64,000 bases of DNA from NCBI GenBank assembly GCA_037893225.1, contig JAZGUH010000155.1, positions 1,798,001 to 1,862,000 of the forward strand, in the 5' to 3' direction. This document shows, in pieces, positions 37,201-46,020 of the stretch. The translations under genes were made by a program, and so were the position numbers. The notes beneath the pieces are model-generated. The model was not told the origin of the DNA, ran no database searches, and saw only the letters and a list, made by a program, of their open reading frames with translations. Every line of letters starts with the position of its first letter. Positions within the stretch are counted from its first letter, which is position 1. This DNA comes from Hippasteria phrygiana (taxonomy: Eukaryota; Echinodermata; Asteroidea; Valvatida; Goniasteridae).

Positions 37201-40200
37201 TAAAGCTGAAGAGGAAACTAATTTATAAAGGATATTATCAGTATCAGTTTGTGAATAAAGAATACGTTGAGAGAGCCTTATCTTACCTTAAACATAACAA
37301 TAAGTGGTACCATGATATCGAAATAAACAATGATTGGGAGAATCCAGTGTGTGATGAAGATAATGATGAAATAGATCAACATGAAAGTGATGTTAAAGAA
37401 AAAGTGGAAACAAATGATGACATGGATAACAGTGATGAGGAAACAGAGGATGATCGTTTACGTGGCATAGCATTAGACAGTTGTCTTCAGCCAATTAATT
37501 TAGGACAGGAAATTCTTGATCAGTATTTTGATGATGTGCTTTGTGTTGCACCTTGTGAAGGCAATAGTCCAATCAGAATATTAATGGAAAAAGGCAATGA
37601 GGCAAAATGCTTTCCAGCATTATTTCCAACAGGTCAACCTACATTTGATGATGATCGTGATGTGAATTTAACTCTGTGTAGATACATGCATAACCGATTA
37701 ATGAATGTTGATAATAGATTTGCCAAAAATACTCAATACATTTTTTATGCTCAGTACTTGTCAGAGATTCAGAAAGTCATGTCTAGTGTTTCTATCGCAT
37801 TACGTAAAGGTTCTGATAAAATGCGTAGTGGAGAAAATGTAAATGCTTCAATCATCAATGACAGAGACCAGTTGAATGATATCTTGAAGTCAGACAGTGG
37901 ATATAAATTCTTGAAACCAATTCGTGGTACACCCCCATATTGGCAAGCAACACAGAAAGATGTTTTGGCAATGATCAGACAGCTAGGAATACCTACATGG
38001 TTTTGTTCATTTTCTGCAGCAGACATGAGATGGCCTGAAGTAATCAATACAATTTTAAGACAGCAAGGAGATTCTAGAGATGTGAAAGATTTGGACTGGA
38101 ATGAGAAATGTACAATATTGAGAAGTAATCCTGTAACTGCTGCAAGAATGTTTGATCAACGATTTCACACATTTCTGAAAGATATAATTTTGTCAAAAGC
38201 TGAACCAATTGGAAAAGTCAAAGACTATTTCTACAGAGTGGAATTTCAGCAAAGAGGATCTCCTCATACACATTGTCTCTTCTGGATAGAAAATGCACCA
38301 AAATTGGAAAGTGACAGTAACAAAGATGTTATTAAGTTTATTGACAAATACATCAGTTGCAAATTACCATCAAAAGAAGAAGATGAAGAATTAAATGAAA
38401 TCATCAGTCATGTGCAATTACATAGCAGAAGACATTCTAAGTCATGTAAAAAGAAACGTACTGAATGCAGATTTAATTTCCCGAGACCTCCATCTGAACG
38501 AACATTTATTACAGAGCCTGATATGCCAACAGATGATAAGAAAAAGGTGGATGAAAAGGACACACAGGAAAGGAATGATGCCAAGGAGTTACTTCAGTCA
38601 ATATGGACTGCAATACAGAAAAGTGAGAATGAACATATGACAACCAGTGAATTGTTTGCAAGTATAAATGTAACACAAGCTGACTTTGAGAAAGCTAATG
38701 ATGTCTTAAGCAGCAAGGCCAGTATCATACATAAGAGAAAGCCACAAGATGCTTGGGTTAATTTGTACAACCCTGCTCTAATGAGATGTTGGAATGCAAA
38801 CATGGATATTCAGTACATTTGTGATGCTTATGCTTGTGTTGCTTATGTAGTATCCTACATGTCTAAAGCTGAACGTGAAATGGGCGTATTGTTATCACAG
38901 GCTCAAGCTGAAGCAGAGAAAGGAAACTTGGATGCCAGACAGAGTATGAAGGAAATTGGCTGTGTGTATTTGCATAATCGTGAAGTATCGGCACAAGAAG
39001 CAGTTTATCGTGTCTGTAATTTGAGATTGAAAGAAGGATCAAGGAAAGTGGAATTTATACCGGTTGGTGAAAATCCAATTAAAATGAGCTTGCCACTTAG
39101 TGTTATTCAAAATAGATGCAATGATGACTGTGATGATGATAGTATTTGGATGACCAGTAGAGTTGATAGGTACTTGGCAAGACCAAATATTGATGAATTT
39201 GAAACAATGTGCTTAGCCACATTTTGTTCTGATTATAGAGTAATATACAACAACATGGCTAAGACAAGTCGTTCACGGGTGTATGATTTGAAGAATGGTT
39301 TAGGCCACATACAGAAACGTAGTCGAACTGATCCTGCAGTTATACGATTTCCAAGATTTTCAGTTGCAAAATATCCTGAGAAGTACTATCAGAGTATATT
39401 GCAGTTATACCTTCCTTATCGTATTGATGCTCAGTTGAAACCAGAGCAGTTTGAAACTTATGAGCAATTTTATCAAAATGGTGTTGTTCGAATTAGAGGT
39501 TCCCTGCAATCTGTGATGAATATTGTTGAAAGTAATCGGGCATTGTATGAAGCTAATGCTGAATCAGTGGATGAAGCTGAGGAATTATTAAATAAATTTG
39601 GTCCACAAGAAGATGCTTGGGCATTGATATCTCCAGAAACTGAAAAGGACAGACTTGAATGTAAAAGGCAGCACCAACCAGAAATTGAAGATAGTGACAA
39701 TGAGTTTGAGATTCCTGATTTGAAATCAAAGAAAGACAATGATGTGAAATGTAGCATTGAACCACATGCACTAAATGTATCCAAACAAGAAGCAATGAAT
39801 TTGTTGAGGTGCTTAAATGCAAAACAAAAGAAAGTTTTCTACAAAGTCCGACAGTGGTGTTTGGAGAAAGTGAATGGAAAAAATCCAGAACCATTTCATG
39901 TATTTGTGACAGGCGGAGCTGGTACTGGAAAAAGCCATTTGATCAAATGTATTTACTATGAAGCAACAAGGCTTTTTGCTACAATGATGGAGAATCCTGA
40001 TGATGTATCGGTACTACTCACAGCTCCTACAGGCGTTGCAGCATATAATATCCATGGTGCCACAATTCACAGTGCTTTGTCAATAGGAATAAATGTCAGA
40101 TTGCCATATCAACCACTTGGTGAAGAGAAGATCAATACATTAAGAAATAAATTAAGACAACTACAGATTCTGATTGTTGATGAGGTATCAATGGTGGATC

Positions 40201-41906
40201 AAAAAATGTTGTTTTACATTCATGGTCGTCTACGACAGGTCAAGCAATCACGTAATCATAATCCTTTTGGAAATGTGAGCATACTTGCAGTTGGTGATTT
40301 TTATCAGTTGCCCCCAGTGAAAGGAAAATCTTTGTACCAGACTGCTGTTACAGGTGATCTGTGGAATGATATTTTTGTGAAAGTGGAACTGACTGAAATT
40401 ATGAGGCAAAAGGAAGATGCACAGTTTGCTGAAGTCTTAAATAGGTTACGAATAAGAAGGAAAAGGGAACATTTGCAAGATAATGATATCAGATTGTTAA
40501 AATCACGTGAAACTGGAGAAGATTGGACTGATGCTGTGCATATTTACCCTTGCAACAAACAGGTGGATCAGTATAATACACAAACTCTCTATGCAAAGTG
40601 TTCTGAATGTGTATGTGTTTTTGCTAAAGATTTCCAGAAAGATCCAAAAAGTGGAAAAATGAAACCGGCAGGGAAATCAGTTAAGAAATCTTCCTATACT
40701 AATTTACCTGAGTTACTATGGCTTGGAGTTGGTGCTAGAGTAATGCTTACAAGGAATCTTGATGTATCTGATGGACTTGTTAATGGAGTGTTTGGAACTG
40801 TCTGTGACATAGTGACATTACCTAATCAACAATCTCCAAAGTGTGTGAAAGTTAAATTTGATGATGAGCATGTTGGGTTAAAGTTGAAAAAACAGTCATC
40901 TGTTGATCGTACCGATGCAGTTTGTATTGAAATGGTAGAAGAAAATGTGACTAACCAGTGTGTACGACATCAGTTTCCTCTCAAGTTAGCTTGGGCATGT
41001 ACAGTTCACAAGGTGCAAGGAATGACTACAAAAAAGGCAGTTGTATGTTTGGAGCGTACATTTTCAGCAGGACAAGCTTATGTTAGTTTGAGCAGAGTGG
41101 TATCACTGAATGGCCTTGTGATAGAAGGGTTCAATGAAAAATATATTTATTGTAATGAAGGTGTGGCTAAGGCAATGAATGAAATGTTACCATTTATTAA
41201 CGAGAATGATAACGGTTGTGATAAAAATAAAATAAAGTCTCACATAAGTTATAGCACATGTATTGCCATGCATAATATTCAAGGCTTATGTGCACATTTC
41301 ATGGATTTGACAAATAATAACGAAATGATGTCATGTGATTTCATGTGCTTTACAGAAACATGGACCGATAGAGACTTTAGTTGTGATATGGATATGAATG
41401 ATTGTAAATGGTATCATCAGCCAAGATGTGTGTCATATGATAACACTAGCCGTCTTACATGCATGTTGAAAGATCAGTGCCATGGAGGTGTAGCTGTGTG
41501 TGGCAAAAAGGAGAAAGTATTCAGCAGGCTAAATTTACCAATCCATAATCTTGAGTATATTGCATTTCAGATAATTTCAAATGTGTCATTAGCTGTTGTT
41601 ATAATTTATCGACCTGCATCATACACACTGCATGAATTTCTTGAGATTCTCCAAATGTTGCTAAATGAGCTACATAAGATTTCAAATAAGTGCATTGTAA
41701 TGGGTGATTTCAATGAAGATATTATGTACAAGGAATCTTCTGTTAGTAAACTGATGTCTAGTCATGGATATAAGCAATGTGTAGGTGATGCCACAACTGA
41801 AAGAGGTACTTTGCTTGACCATGTTTATGTTAGGAATATAGATATTAACATTGAAATTTGTCCAACGTATTATAGCTACCACGAAGCAGTCATTGTTCAG
41901 TTTTGA
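31206..41906 (+). CDS. Helitron/Helentron Rep-helicase polyprotein with PHD, two protease-like and EEP domains
   Basis: Predicted to nick, unwind and rejoin element DNA in rolling-circle-type transposition (family knowledge). Domains by residue: octapeptide repeats 167-310; PHD finger 619-669 (CWLC, CDGC, WYHVNC, WLCLRC); C76/tegument-protease-like domain about 900-1060 (GKQCVANGL, FDSH); OTU protease about 1225-1355 (GDGNCFFRA, final HYNVV); Lys/Tyr-rich 18-residue repeats 1583-1726; DUF6570-like Cys-rich region about 1850-1990 (CASC, CYTC, LPKGGQ); Helitron-like N domain about 2130-2380 with the HUH motif SPHTHCLFW near 2352; Tyr motif YVVSYMSK near 2547; PIF1-type helicase about 2860-3330 (GGAGTGKS, VDEVSMVD, GDFYQLPP, VHKVQGMT); EEP nuclease about 3350-3566 (HNIQG, FTETW, MGDFNED, LLDHVYV). 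The last EEP motif reads SYH instead of SDH. 3566 codons with no break suggest a recently active copy. The N-terminal 160 residues are low-confidence coding and may include intron. Confidence 0.93.
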   Translation: MKYYQVNDNERRAAMCRMVMERSSRRCMFPLSVIVMLSDSSSISSPCSQFSIYTHPMRCSSAISFLLGALSGEPSPPGENSNALRFASPQGSLSTRSEGISPKSDPPTCGCTLPCEADVPWLQQRLCDLAGQTQTGEPVDITVSRTVVEQTACLTTGKSDVATKDVMLPEPYETMLSEPCETMLPKPCETMLPKPYETMLPKPYETMLSEPYETVLPEPYETMLSEPCETMLSEPYETMLSEPYETMLPKPYETMLSEPYETVLPEPYETMLSEPCETMLPKSCETMLPKPCYTMLAKPCGTILTKPCERVMTRNKRRRRFTKQKKTCNVHVQFHKSLLYNVDISTGIQTCFDNDGILNKGYVETQKMGKWLEKVGHMQRKRLEKLTPKRLCRYKRMMICFNEKKYCAGGKILEYVVEEFQWKRNRRTGKVSRKAQRRRNCKESYNRRRGGKRVQQRMSKDERCVHEYAQKIIFSHTWSTLKTVLHKKQYWNCSKRGQKNESEECDNRKRSGKRMELRMTKDEQGFLEKSTKMYSHSQIGAVDEIVDNLNEVHKSDKRQMKNAGHVTCIKKHVEDGHALVRNSGKVNNRQTVKSRCDHTNSNDTCKIRPSNVGDISEKQCWLCDLSIKASESNVQCDGCDIWYHVNCTNLKKKEHILANKSFTWLCLRCGKTTYCKFLLNDLGIPTDKNVYEMTIQERCTDSKCVAMKTYTDRPCREDTGQGYEKHSVSEPRNNESCFTCRSRIEERTRNNWASTKGPTVLLREQSGGYSLRSRKVKSTEESNTDKKEPDRIREIEGTYDVEMQKVYRQSSRKRSSRKRKALESFEMELKVNEKRMTHEIEEMDDNVPLTTKVNFPYSCASLRSKQEEFPVDVVLQTEQDKQRDVSCVTLPEKILQGSFHQGHHKFGCHSGKQCVANGLSCMLMSRLKKLRDWTCFDMDSALNTGNELYGFLSRSCTINHDYLLVTELPNELDLLNHHFSIKFNDSVCGAFGKDLNLAEFDMIPINCALEQTLQQYYACFITFHGNTFVVIAQDGMYYIFDSHSRNQQGCQVSEGRSLLKCVTAWQDVYRYCIDLARSMNLSNSEQFEITGASVWLDDEVRQDADGTTQEKGHVLLGSSEHSKEIDGDCTDSRVLRGSCSGLSSTRSDIPNNMKEDNNGSLYGMSCNNKSDGGSDVEIESVTQTQGFKFVPLTYGSRNALCRFHRMGHVSLDRNEISDKCEEMGRPNSVKKIKGDGNCFFRAISFAVSGTENNHMQLRMATVNHLLKNGDKFNGFLRQGFVNVEEYVMRQRLFDCGTWATEVEIMAMAHMLRADIYTYEDGNNWYVFSASTFEREAVKLDEAIYLYHMQRIHYNVVLSVHELARESAKEQGKAQEEEALEMDSCLKTASSDKNVELKYEKEVSFETMKPKNQDLKRKKRKRTNITLQQKRKREKAKERYDKQINEVVMDSKGIQQSKSNCKNQKKCRSRNSNIVDKKLKDEKSCNDKDKASKKIYNQKNYQTNADSKKKSLHIKYHSDINFQTKRLEAQRRSYGLYPNSEGKKNSVKRRYHQNVKYRESKINHGKAKYLNNAEYRKKLINSAKTKYSDNAKYREKLISSGKTKYSDNAEYREKLISSGKTKYSDNAEYREKLITSGKTKYSDNAEYREKLISSGKTKYSDNAEYREKLISSGKTKYSDNAEYREKLISSGKTKYSDNAEYREKLISSGKTKYSDNAEYRERLIKQQSIKYKTKYHEDVDYRKKEIYRVQCKYHDNVSYRNKLIANIKKKYGCIVSYRMKLLNFEKCKYRSDTNYRRNLIKHGKEKYKRDDGYREKMAVMNRTRTVNKKEKRRSICFVTNKFKADISKGPEYVCASCHKLLFKKQVLKCHKLKYKNQKCITEKYLHTCSKKCESKCLIRESSRSCLWICYTCHRKLLANRVPGEANVNNLTLIHIPEELACLNTLEEHLIARNVSFMKMIALPKGGQHGVRGPVVCVPSNITDTVKVLPRAENENQMIRVKLKRKLIYKGYYQYQFVNKEYVERALSYLKHNNKWYHDIEINNDWENPVCDEDNDEIDQHESDVKEKVETNDDMDNSDEETEDDRLRGIALDSCLQPINLGQEILDQYFDDVLCVAPCEGNSPIRILMEKGNEAKCFPALFPTGQPTFDDDRDVNLTLCRYMHNRLMNVDNRFAKNTQYIFYAQYLSEIQKVMSSVSIALRKGSDKMRSGENVNASIINDRDQLNDILKSDSGYKFLKPIRGTPPYWQATQKDVLAMIRQLGIPTWFCSFSAADMRWPEVINTILRQQGDSRDVKDLDWNEKCTILRSNPVTAARMFDQRFHTFLKDIILSKAEPIGKVKDYFYRVEFQQRGSPHTHCLFWIENAPKLESDSNKDVIKFIDKYISCKLPSKEEDEELNEIISHVQLHSRRHSKSCKKKRTECRFNFPRPPSERTFITEPDMPTDDKKKVDEKDTQERNDAKELLQSIWTAIQKSENEHMTTSELFASINVTQADFEKANDVLSSKASIIHKRKPQDAWVNLYNPALMRCWNANMDIQYICDAYACVAYVVSYMSKAEREMGVLLSQAQAEAEKGNLDARQSMKEIGCVYLHNREVSAQEAVYRVCNLRLKEGSRKVEFIPVGENPIKMSLPLSVIQNRCNDDCDDDSIWMTSRVDRYLARPNIDEFETMCLATFCSDYRVIYNNMAKTSRSRVYDLKNGLGHIQKRSRTDPAVIRFPRFSVAKYPEKYYQSILQLYLPYRIDAQLKPEQFETYEQFYQNGVVRIRGSLQSVMNIVESNRALYEANAESVDEAEELLNKFGPQEDAWALISPETEKDRLECKRQHQPEIEDSDNEFEIPDLKSKKDNDVKCSIEPHALNVSKQEAMNLLRCLNAKQKKVFYKVRQWCLEKVNGKNPEPFHVFVTGGAGTGKSHLIKCIYYEATRLFATMMENPDDVSVLLTAPTGVAAYNIHGATIHSALSIGINVRLPYQPLGEEKINTLRNKLRQLQILIVDEVSMVDQKMLFYIHGRLRQVKQSRNHNPFGNVSILAVGDFYQLPPVKGKSLYQTAVTGDLWNDIFVKVELTEIMRQKEDAQFAEVLNRLRIRRKREHLQDNDIRLLKSRETGEDWTDAVHIYPCNKQVDQYNTQTLYAKCSECVCVFAKDFQKDPKSGKMKPAGKSVKKSSYTNLPELLWLGVGARVMLTRNLDVSDGLVNGVFGTVCDIVTLPNQQSPKCVKVKFDDEHVGLKLKKQSSVDRTDAVCIEMVEENVTNQCVRHQFPLKLAWACTVHKVQGMTTKKAVVCLERTFSAGQAYVSLSRVVSLNGLVIEGFNEKYIYCNEGVAKAMNEMLPFINENDNGCDKNKIKSHISYSTCIAMHNIQGLCAHFMDLTNNNEMMSCDFMCFTETWTDRDFSCDMDMNDCKWYHQPRCVSYDNTSRLTCMLKDQCHGGVAVCGKKEKVFSRLNLPIHNLEYIAFQIISNVSLAVVIIYRPASYTLHEFLEILQMLLNELHKISNKCIVMGDFNEDIMYKESSVSKLMSSHGYKQCVGDATTERGTLLDHVYVRNIDINIEICPTYYSYHEAVIVQF
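31704..32135 (+). repeat. 18 tandem copies of a 24-bp in-frame repeat
   Basis: Each unit encodes ML(P/S)(K/E)P(Y/C)ET. The copies differ mainly at P/S, K/E and Y/C, and the last four decay. Because the length is a multiple of three, copy-number change keeps the reading frame. The same periodicity opens long antisense and shifted ORFs, which are not genes. Confidence 0.95.
35952..36383 (+). repeat. Eight tandem copies of a 54-bp in-frame repeat
   Basis: Each unit encodes KTKYSDNAEYREKLISSG with few changes (Lys for Glu in unit 1, Thr for Ser in unit 3, divergent last unit). More diverged relatives lie on both sides (KYLNNAEYRKKLI, KYHDNVSYRNKLI). The segment is basic and probably helical. Lys/Tyr-rich repeats of this style occur in other Helitron-like proteins, but their role is unknown. 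Confidence 0.93.
40166..40297 (+). other. Helicase segment homologous to the satellite fossils
   Basis: This part of the polyprotein gene encodes ILIVDEVSMVD through FGNVSILAVGD, spanning Walker B and motif III. It is the segment found in degenerate form at 3142, 9090, 11064, 14228, 17391 and 51236 within the satellite arrays. Confidence 0.88.
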
Positions 41907-42013
41907 TTTTGCTTTGATCAATCAAATTATTTTTCAATTATGTACTGCTTAATGTTGTAGGCCTTCAAAAAAGAAAATGGTACACAATATGAATGAATAT
42001 TGTAAACAAGTCA

Positions 42014-42019
42014 AATAAA
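42014..42019 (+). terminator. Candidate poly(A) signal of the Helitron gene
   Basis: AATAAA lies about 108 bp after the stop codon and before the repeat-rich 3' region, a normal position for a polyadenylation signal. Confidence 0.55.
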
Positions 42020-42036
42020 ATAGTGTGGTTAAGAAA

Positions 42037-42600
42037 AAGGACAAAATACAATGTAACATGGTAAACAAGAAGGATGAAATAGCATGATAAACAAAGATGA
42101 AATAGCATAGCTGTCAAACAAGGATAATGAAATAGCAGGTAAACAAAGATGAAATAGCATAGCTGTCAAACAAGGATAATGAAATAGCAGGTAAGCAAGG
42201 ATTAATTACATGTAGCATGATTAACAAGCATGAAATACAAGTATGGTAAACAAGAAAGATGAAATAGCATATCAAAAGAGGATAAAATAACATAGCAAAC
42301 AAGAAAGAAGAAATAGGATGGTAAATAAGGATGAAAAGCATGATAAACAGTAAGGATGGAAAACAAGGATAAAATAATGTCAAATAAGGATGAAATAGCA
42401 TTGTAAACAAAAAGGATGAAATAGGATGGTAAATAAGGATGAAAAGCATGATAAACAGTAGGATGAAAAATAAGAAGGATGAAATAGCATGTAAAACAAA
42501 AAGGGTAAAATAGCATTGTAAACAAGAACAAAATGGCACGTTAAACCAGGATGAAATACCGTAGTAAATAAGGATGAAACAAAAGATTTTCAACAAAACA
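42037..42600. repeat. Irregular short tandem repeats, GATGAAATAGCATG type
   Basis: Variants of AAACAAGGATGAAATAGCAT recur at uneven 20-45 bp intervals, with one larger duplication containing AGCTGTCAAACAAGGATAAT twice. The resulting antisense ORFs are artefacts of the repetition. Confidence 0.8.
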
Positions 42601-42624
42601 GCACATCTGTTATTACTATTCTTC

Positions 42625-44330
42625 TGTTCAACAAGGGATGGCGACCATCACTGACTATATCTGTGGAACACTGCTGCCACACTCACAACTCATCAGTGTT
42701 GCACATCACAGGTTCTTCTGTTCAGCAAGGGATGGCGACCATCACTCACTATATCTGTGGAACACCGCTGCCACACTCACAACTCAGTGTGGCACATCAC
42801 AAGTTCTTCTGTTCAGCAAGGGATGGCGACCATCACTCACTGTAACTGTGGAACACCACTACCACACTCACAGCTCAGTGTGGCACGTCATAAGTTCTTG
42901 TGTTCAGCAAGGGATGCTGACTATTACTCACTGTAACTGTGGAACACTGCTGCCACACTCACAGCTTAGTGTGGCACGTCATAAGTTCTTGTGTTCAGCA
43001 AGGGATGCCGACTATTACTCACTGTAACTGTGGAACACTGCTGCTACACTCACAGCTCAGTGTGGCACGTCATAAGTTCTTGTGTTCAGCAAGGGATGCT
43101 GACTATTACTCACTGTAACTGTGGAACACTGCTGCCACACTCACAGCTCAGTGTGGCACGTCACAGGTTCTTCTGTTCAGCAAGGGATGGCGACCATCAC
43201 TCACTGTAACTGTGGAACACCACTGCCACACTCACAGCTCAGTGTGGCACATCACAGGTTCTTCTGTTCAGCAAGGGATGGCGACCATCACTCACTATCT
43301 GTGGAACACCACTACCACACTCACAGCTCAGTGTGGCACATCACAGGTTCTTCTGTTTAGCAAGGGATGGCGACCATCACTCACTGTAACTGTGGAACAC
43401 CGCTGCCACACTCACAACTCAGTGTGGCACATCACAAGTTCTTCTGTTCAGCAAGGGATGGCGACTATTACTCACTGTAACTGTGGAACACTGCTGCCAC
43501 ACTCACAGCTCAGTGTGGCACGTCATAAGTTCTTGTGTTCAGCAAGGGATGCTGACTATTACTCACTGTAACTGTGGAACACCGCTGCCACACTCACAGC
43601 TCAGTGTGGCACATCACAGGTTCTTCTGTTTAGCAAGGGATGGCGACCATCACTCACTGTAACTGTGGAACACCGCTGCCACACTCACAGCTCAGTGTGG
43701 CACATCACAGGTTCTTCTGTTCAGCAAGGGATGGCAACCATCACTCACTATCTGTGGAACACCACTACCACACTCACAGCTCAGTGTGGCACATCACAGG
43801 TTCTTCTGTTTAGCAAGGGATGGCGACCATCACTCACTGTAACTGTGGAACACCGCTGCCACACTCACAACTCAGTGTGGCACATCACAAGTTCTTCTGT
43901 TCAGCAAGGGATGGCGACTATTACTCACTGTAACTGTGGAACACTGCTGCCACACTCACAGCTCAGTGTGGCACGTCATAAGTTCTTGTGTTCAGCAAGG
44001 GATGCTGACTATTACTCACTGTAACTGTGGAACACCGCTGCCACACTCACAGCTCAGTGTGGCACATCACAGGTTCTTGTCTTCAACAAGGGATGGCGAC
44101 CATCATTCACAGTAAATGTGGAACACCGCTGCCACACTCATAGCAGTGTGCCATATCACCAGTCCTTCTGTATAATAACTTGATTATGACCATCACTCAC
44201 TATAACTGCACAACACTGGTGCCACACTCACAGCTCAGTGTGGTACATCCCAAGTTCTTATGTTCAACAAAGGATGACTATTACTAATTATAATTGCAAC
44301 ACTGTAGCTACATGTACACTCACAGGTAAG
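42625..44330. repeat. 91-bp minisatellite
   Basis: TTCAGCAAGGGATGGCGACC recurs every 91 bp (42721, 42812, 42903, 42994 and on), followed by ACTGTGGAACACCGCTGCCA and CAGCTCAGTGTGGCAC. About 18 copies are present and the last two or three are diverged. Inside, a block of about 453 bp (roughly five copies) is duplicated, seen at 43212 and again at 43665. It lies 3' of the Helitron gene and is probably part of that element. Confidence 0.93.
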
Positions 44331-44734
44331 TGTCATATCGCATGCATTTTTCAATATGGAACAGTGACTGACTATGGAGTAACGTTGCTACAGTCACATC
44401 TTTGATGTCCATCATTGGTCTTTAATACAAAAGACATATAATGTCCATTACTGAGCACTATTTGTTCATTGCCAATAACAGGTCTACATCTGTAGGTATA
44501 GTCTGCCGAAAAGGTTTTCTACGTGTCTTAGGTCTACAAAATTTCAGATCATTTCAAATTATGTATGGGAAATGAGTACATGTTTTGATTCTTAATAACA
44601 ATGAGTTTCTTGGCAGAAGAATGAATTTTCAACCAAAAAATAGGTGAATATTTTTTTGCATGGAAGTTGGGTCAGCATATTTATGTTCAATCACTTTAAT
44701 CATTTTTTTTATAGAGAGATCATTTGTTTTGTGT
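44331..44734. other. Noncoding interval
   Basis: No gene, RNA or repeat is recognised between the minisatellite and the piggyBac-like MITE. Confidence 0.5.
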
Positions 44735-44942
44735 TTAACCCCTTGCCACCAGTTGACACAAATACGTGCAGATTGAAATTGCTACTGCCGGTTGAGACAA
44801 ATACAAGCCAATGTTTGCATTTTCAATCTATTATTGGGGTATTGTGTACGTTATGCTTGGCTGTACAAGCCTCTTATTTCTGTTTCGCTTGGCTGCATAA
44901 CCCGGCCTGGTGCCCTGGCGCCACCCGGTGGCAAGGGGTTAA
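44735..44942. mobile_element. piggyBac-like MITE with TTAA target duplication
   Basis: TTAA + CCCCTTGCCACC at 44735-44750 is mirrored exactly by GGTGGCAAGGGG + TTAA at 44927-44942. TTAA duplication plus C-rich ends beginning CCC is the hallmark of piggyBac elements. The roughly 200-bp interior encodes no transposase, so it is non-autonomous. Confidence 0.88.
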
Positions 44943-45649
44943 ACATAGTACTGATGTGAATGTCCAATTTTTTTATATTGTTATTTGTTTGTAGACAGTG
45001 CAGAAATATATGACTGCAAGATGTGCAAGTTGTGCAAACCAAAATATTTGTACAACTGTCTCTTTTACAACATTTCGATATTATACATATATTTTGTTAT
45101 ATTTACCTGTTGTTATTTTCAGTTTAAAATAAGTAATTCTTGACATTAGTTTCCATATATGTATGTATTTTATAACAAATCCAAAATAATAAAGAATGTT
45201 CATGTTGATGGAATCAGGGAAACATTTTAAGTCTAAAGTAATGTGGTACATGTAGCATGCTTCAACACATGTACACTATCTTTGAAACGTATGTCCATTT
45301 AGGGACGTTTTCAGTGAAAGGAGCATCTTCTATAGACTTGCAGTCTGATCCAAGGCAACGCAGTCAGTGCACCATTGATGTAGAGGTTGCAATCAAAAAT
45401 ATTAATCAAATCCAGTCTTTGTAACTTTGGCTGGAACATACATGTACTTTGTGCTAATGACATTGGAAAGGCATGTACGTTGCCTATATGCAGTGAGTAG
45501 ACTTACTAGATTAGTATAGTATTGGAGTATAGCAAAGTTTAAGTCTCGAATCAATATCCAAAGTCTAACAATTTTTATTGTCAGCAAACAAACCAATTTA
45601 AATTTTTTGCGTATTTTATTTGTCTGATTTCTGTTTGATCACTTCCTTT
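44943..45649. other. Noncoding interval
   Basis: AT-rich sequence with no recognised gene or repeat. Confidence 0.5.
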
Positions 45650-46020
45650 TGCAGTCATCCAAGCCTCAGTTCTGTGAGCTACCACTTGCATCACAATGTC
45701 AAAGTCTACTCATCATCGGTCACCCAAGCCTGAGTTCTGTCAGCTACCACTTGCATCACTGTGACGTCAAAGACTACTCATCGAAGCCTGAGTTGTGTGA
45801 GTCACACTCATCACCTGTCAATCAAGCCGGAGTTTTGTCGGCTACTACTTATACATCATTATGACGTCAAAGACCACTCATCTAAGCCTGAGTTTCGTGA
45901 GACACAGTTTGCATTACTGTGATGTCAAAGATTGTAAATCACCTGTCATCGAAGCCTGAATTCTGTGCACTAAATGTACATATACCACTTGCACTGTGAG
46001 GTCAGAAGCTGCAAGGTGCC
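45650..46020. repeat. Degenerate 57-66 bp tandem repeat with CRE-like sites
   Basis: AAGCCTGAGTTCTGTGAGCT, TACCACTTGCATCACTGTGA and GTCAAAGACTACTCATC recur about six times with drift. Two copies contain TGACGTCA (near 45761 and 45862), the same octamer that dominates the satellite arrays. Confidence 0.75.

Noticed and set aside
42638..44024. Series of 60-129 aa ORFs in the 91-bp repeat
   Set aside because: They are periodic translations of a noncoding minisatellite. A 91-bp unit is not a multiple of three, so no stable protein repeat results.
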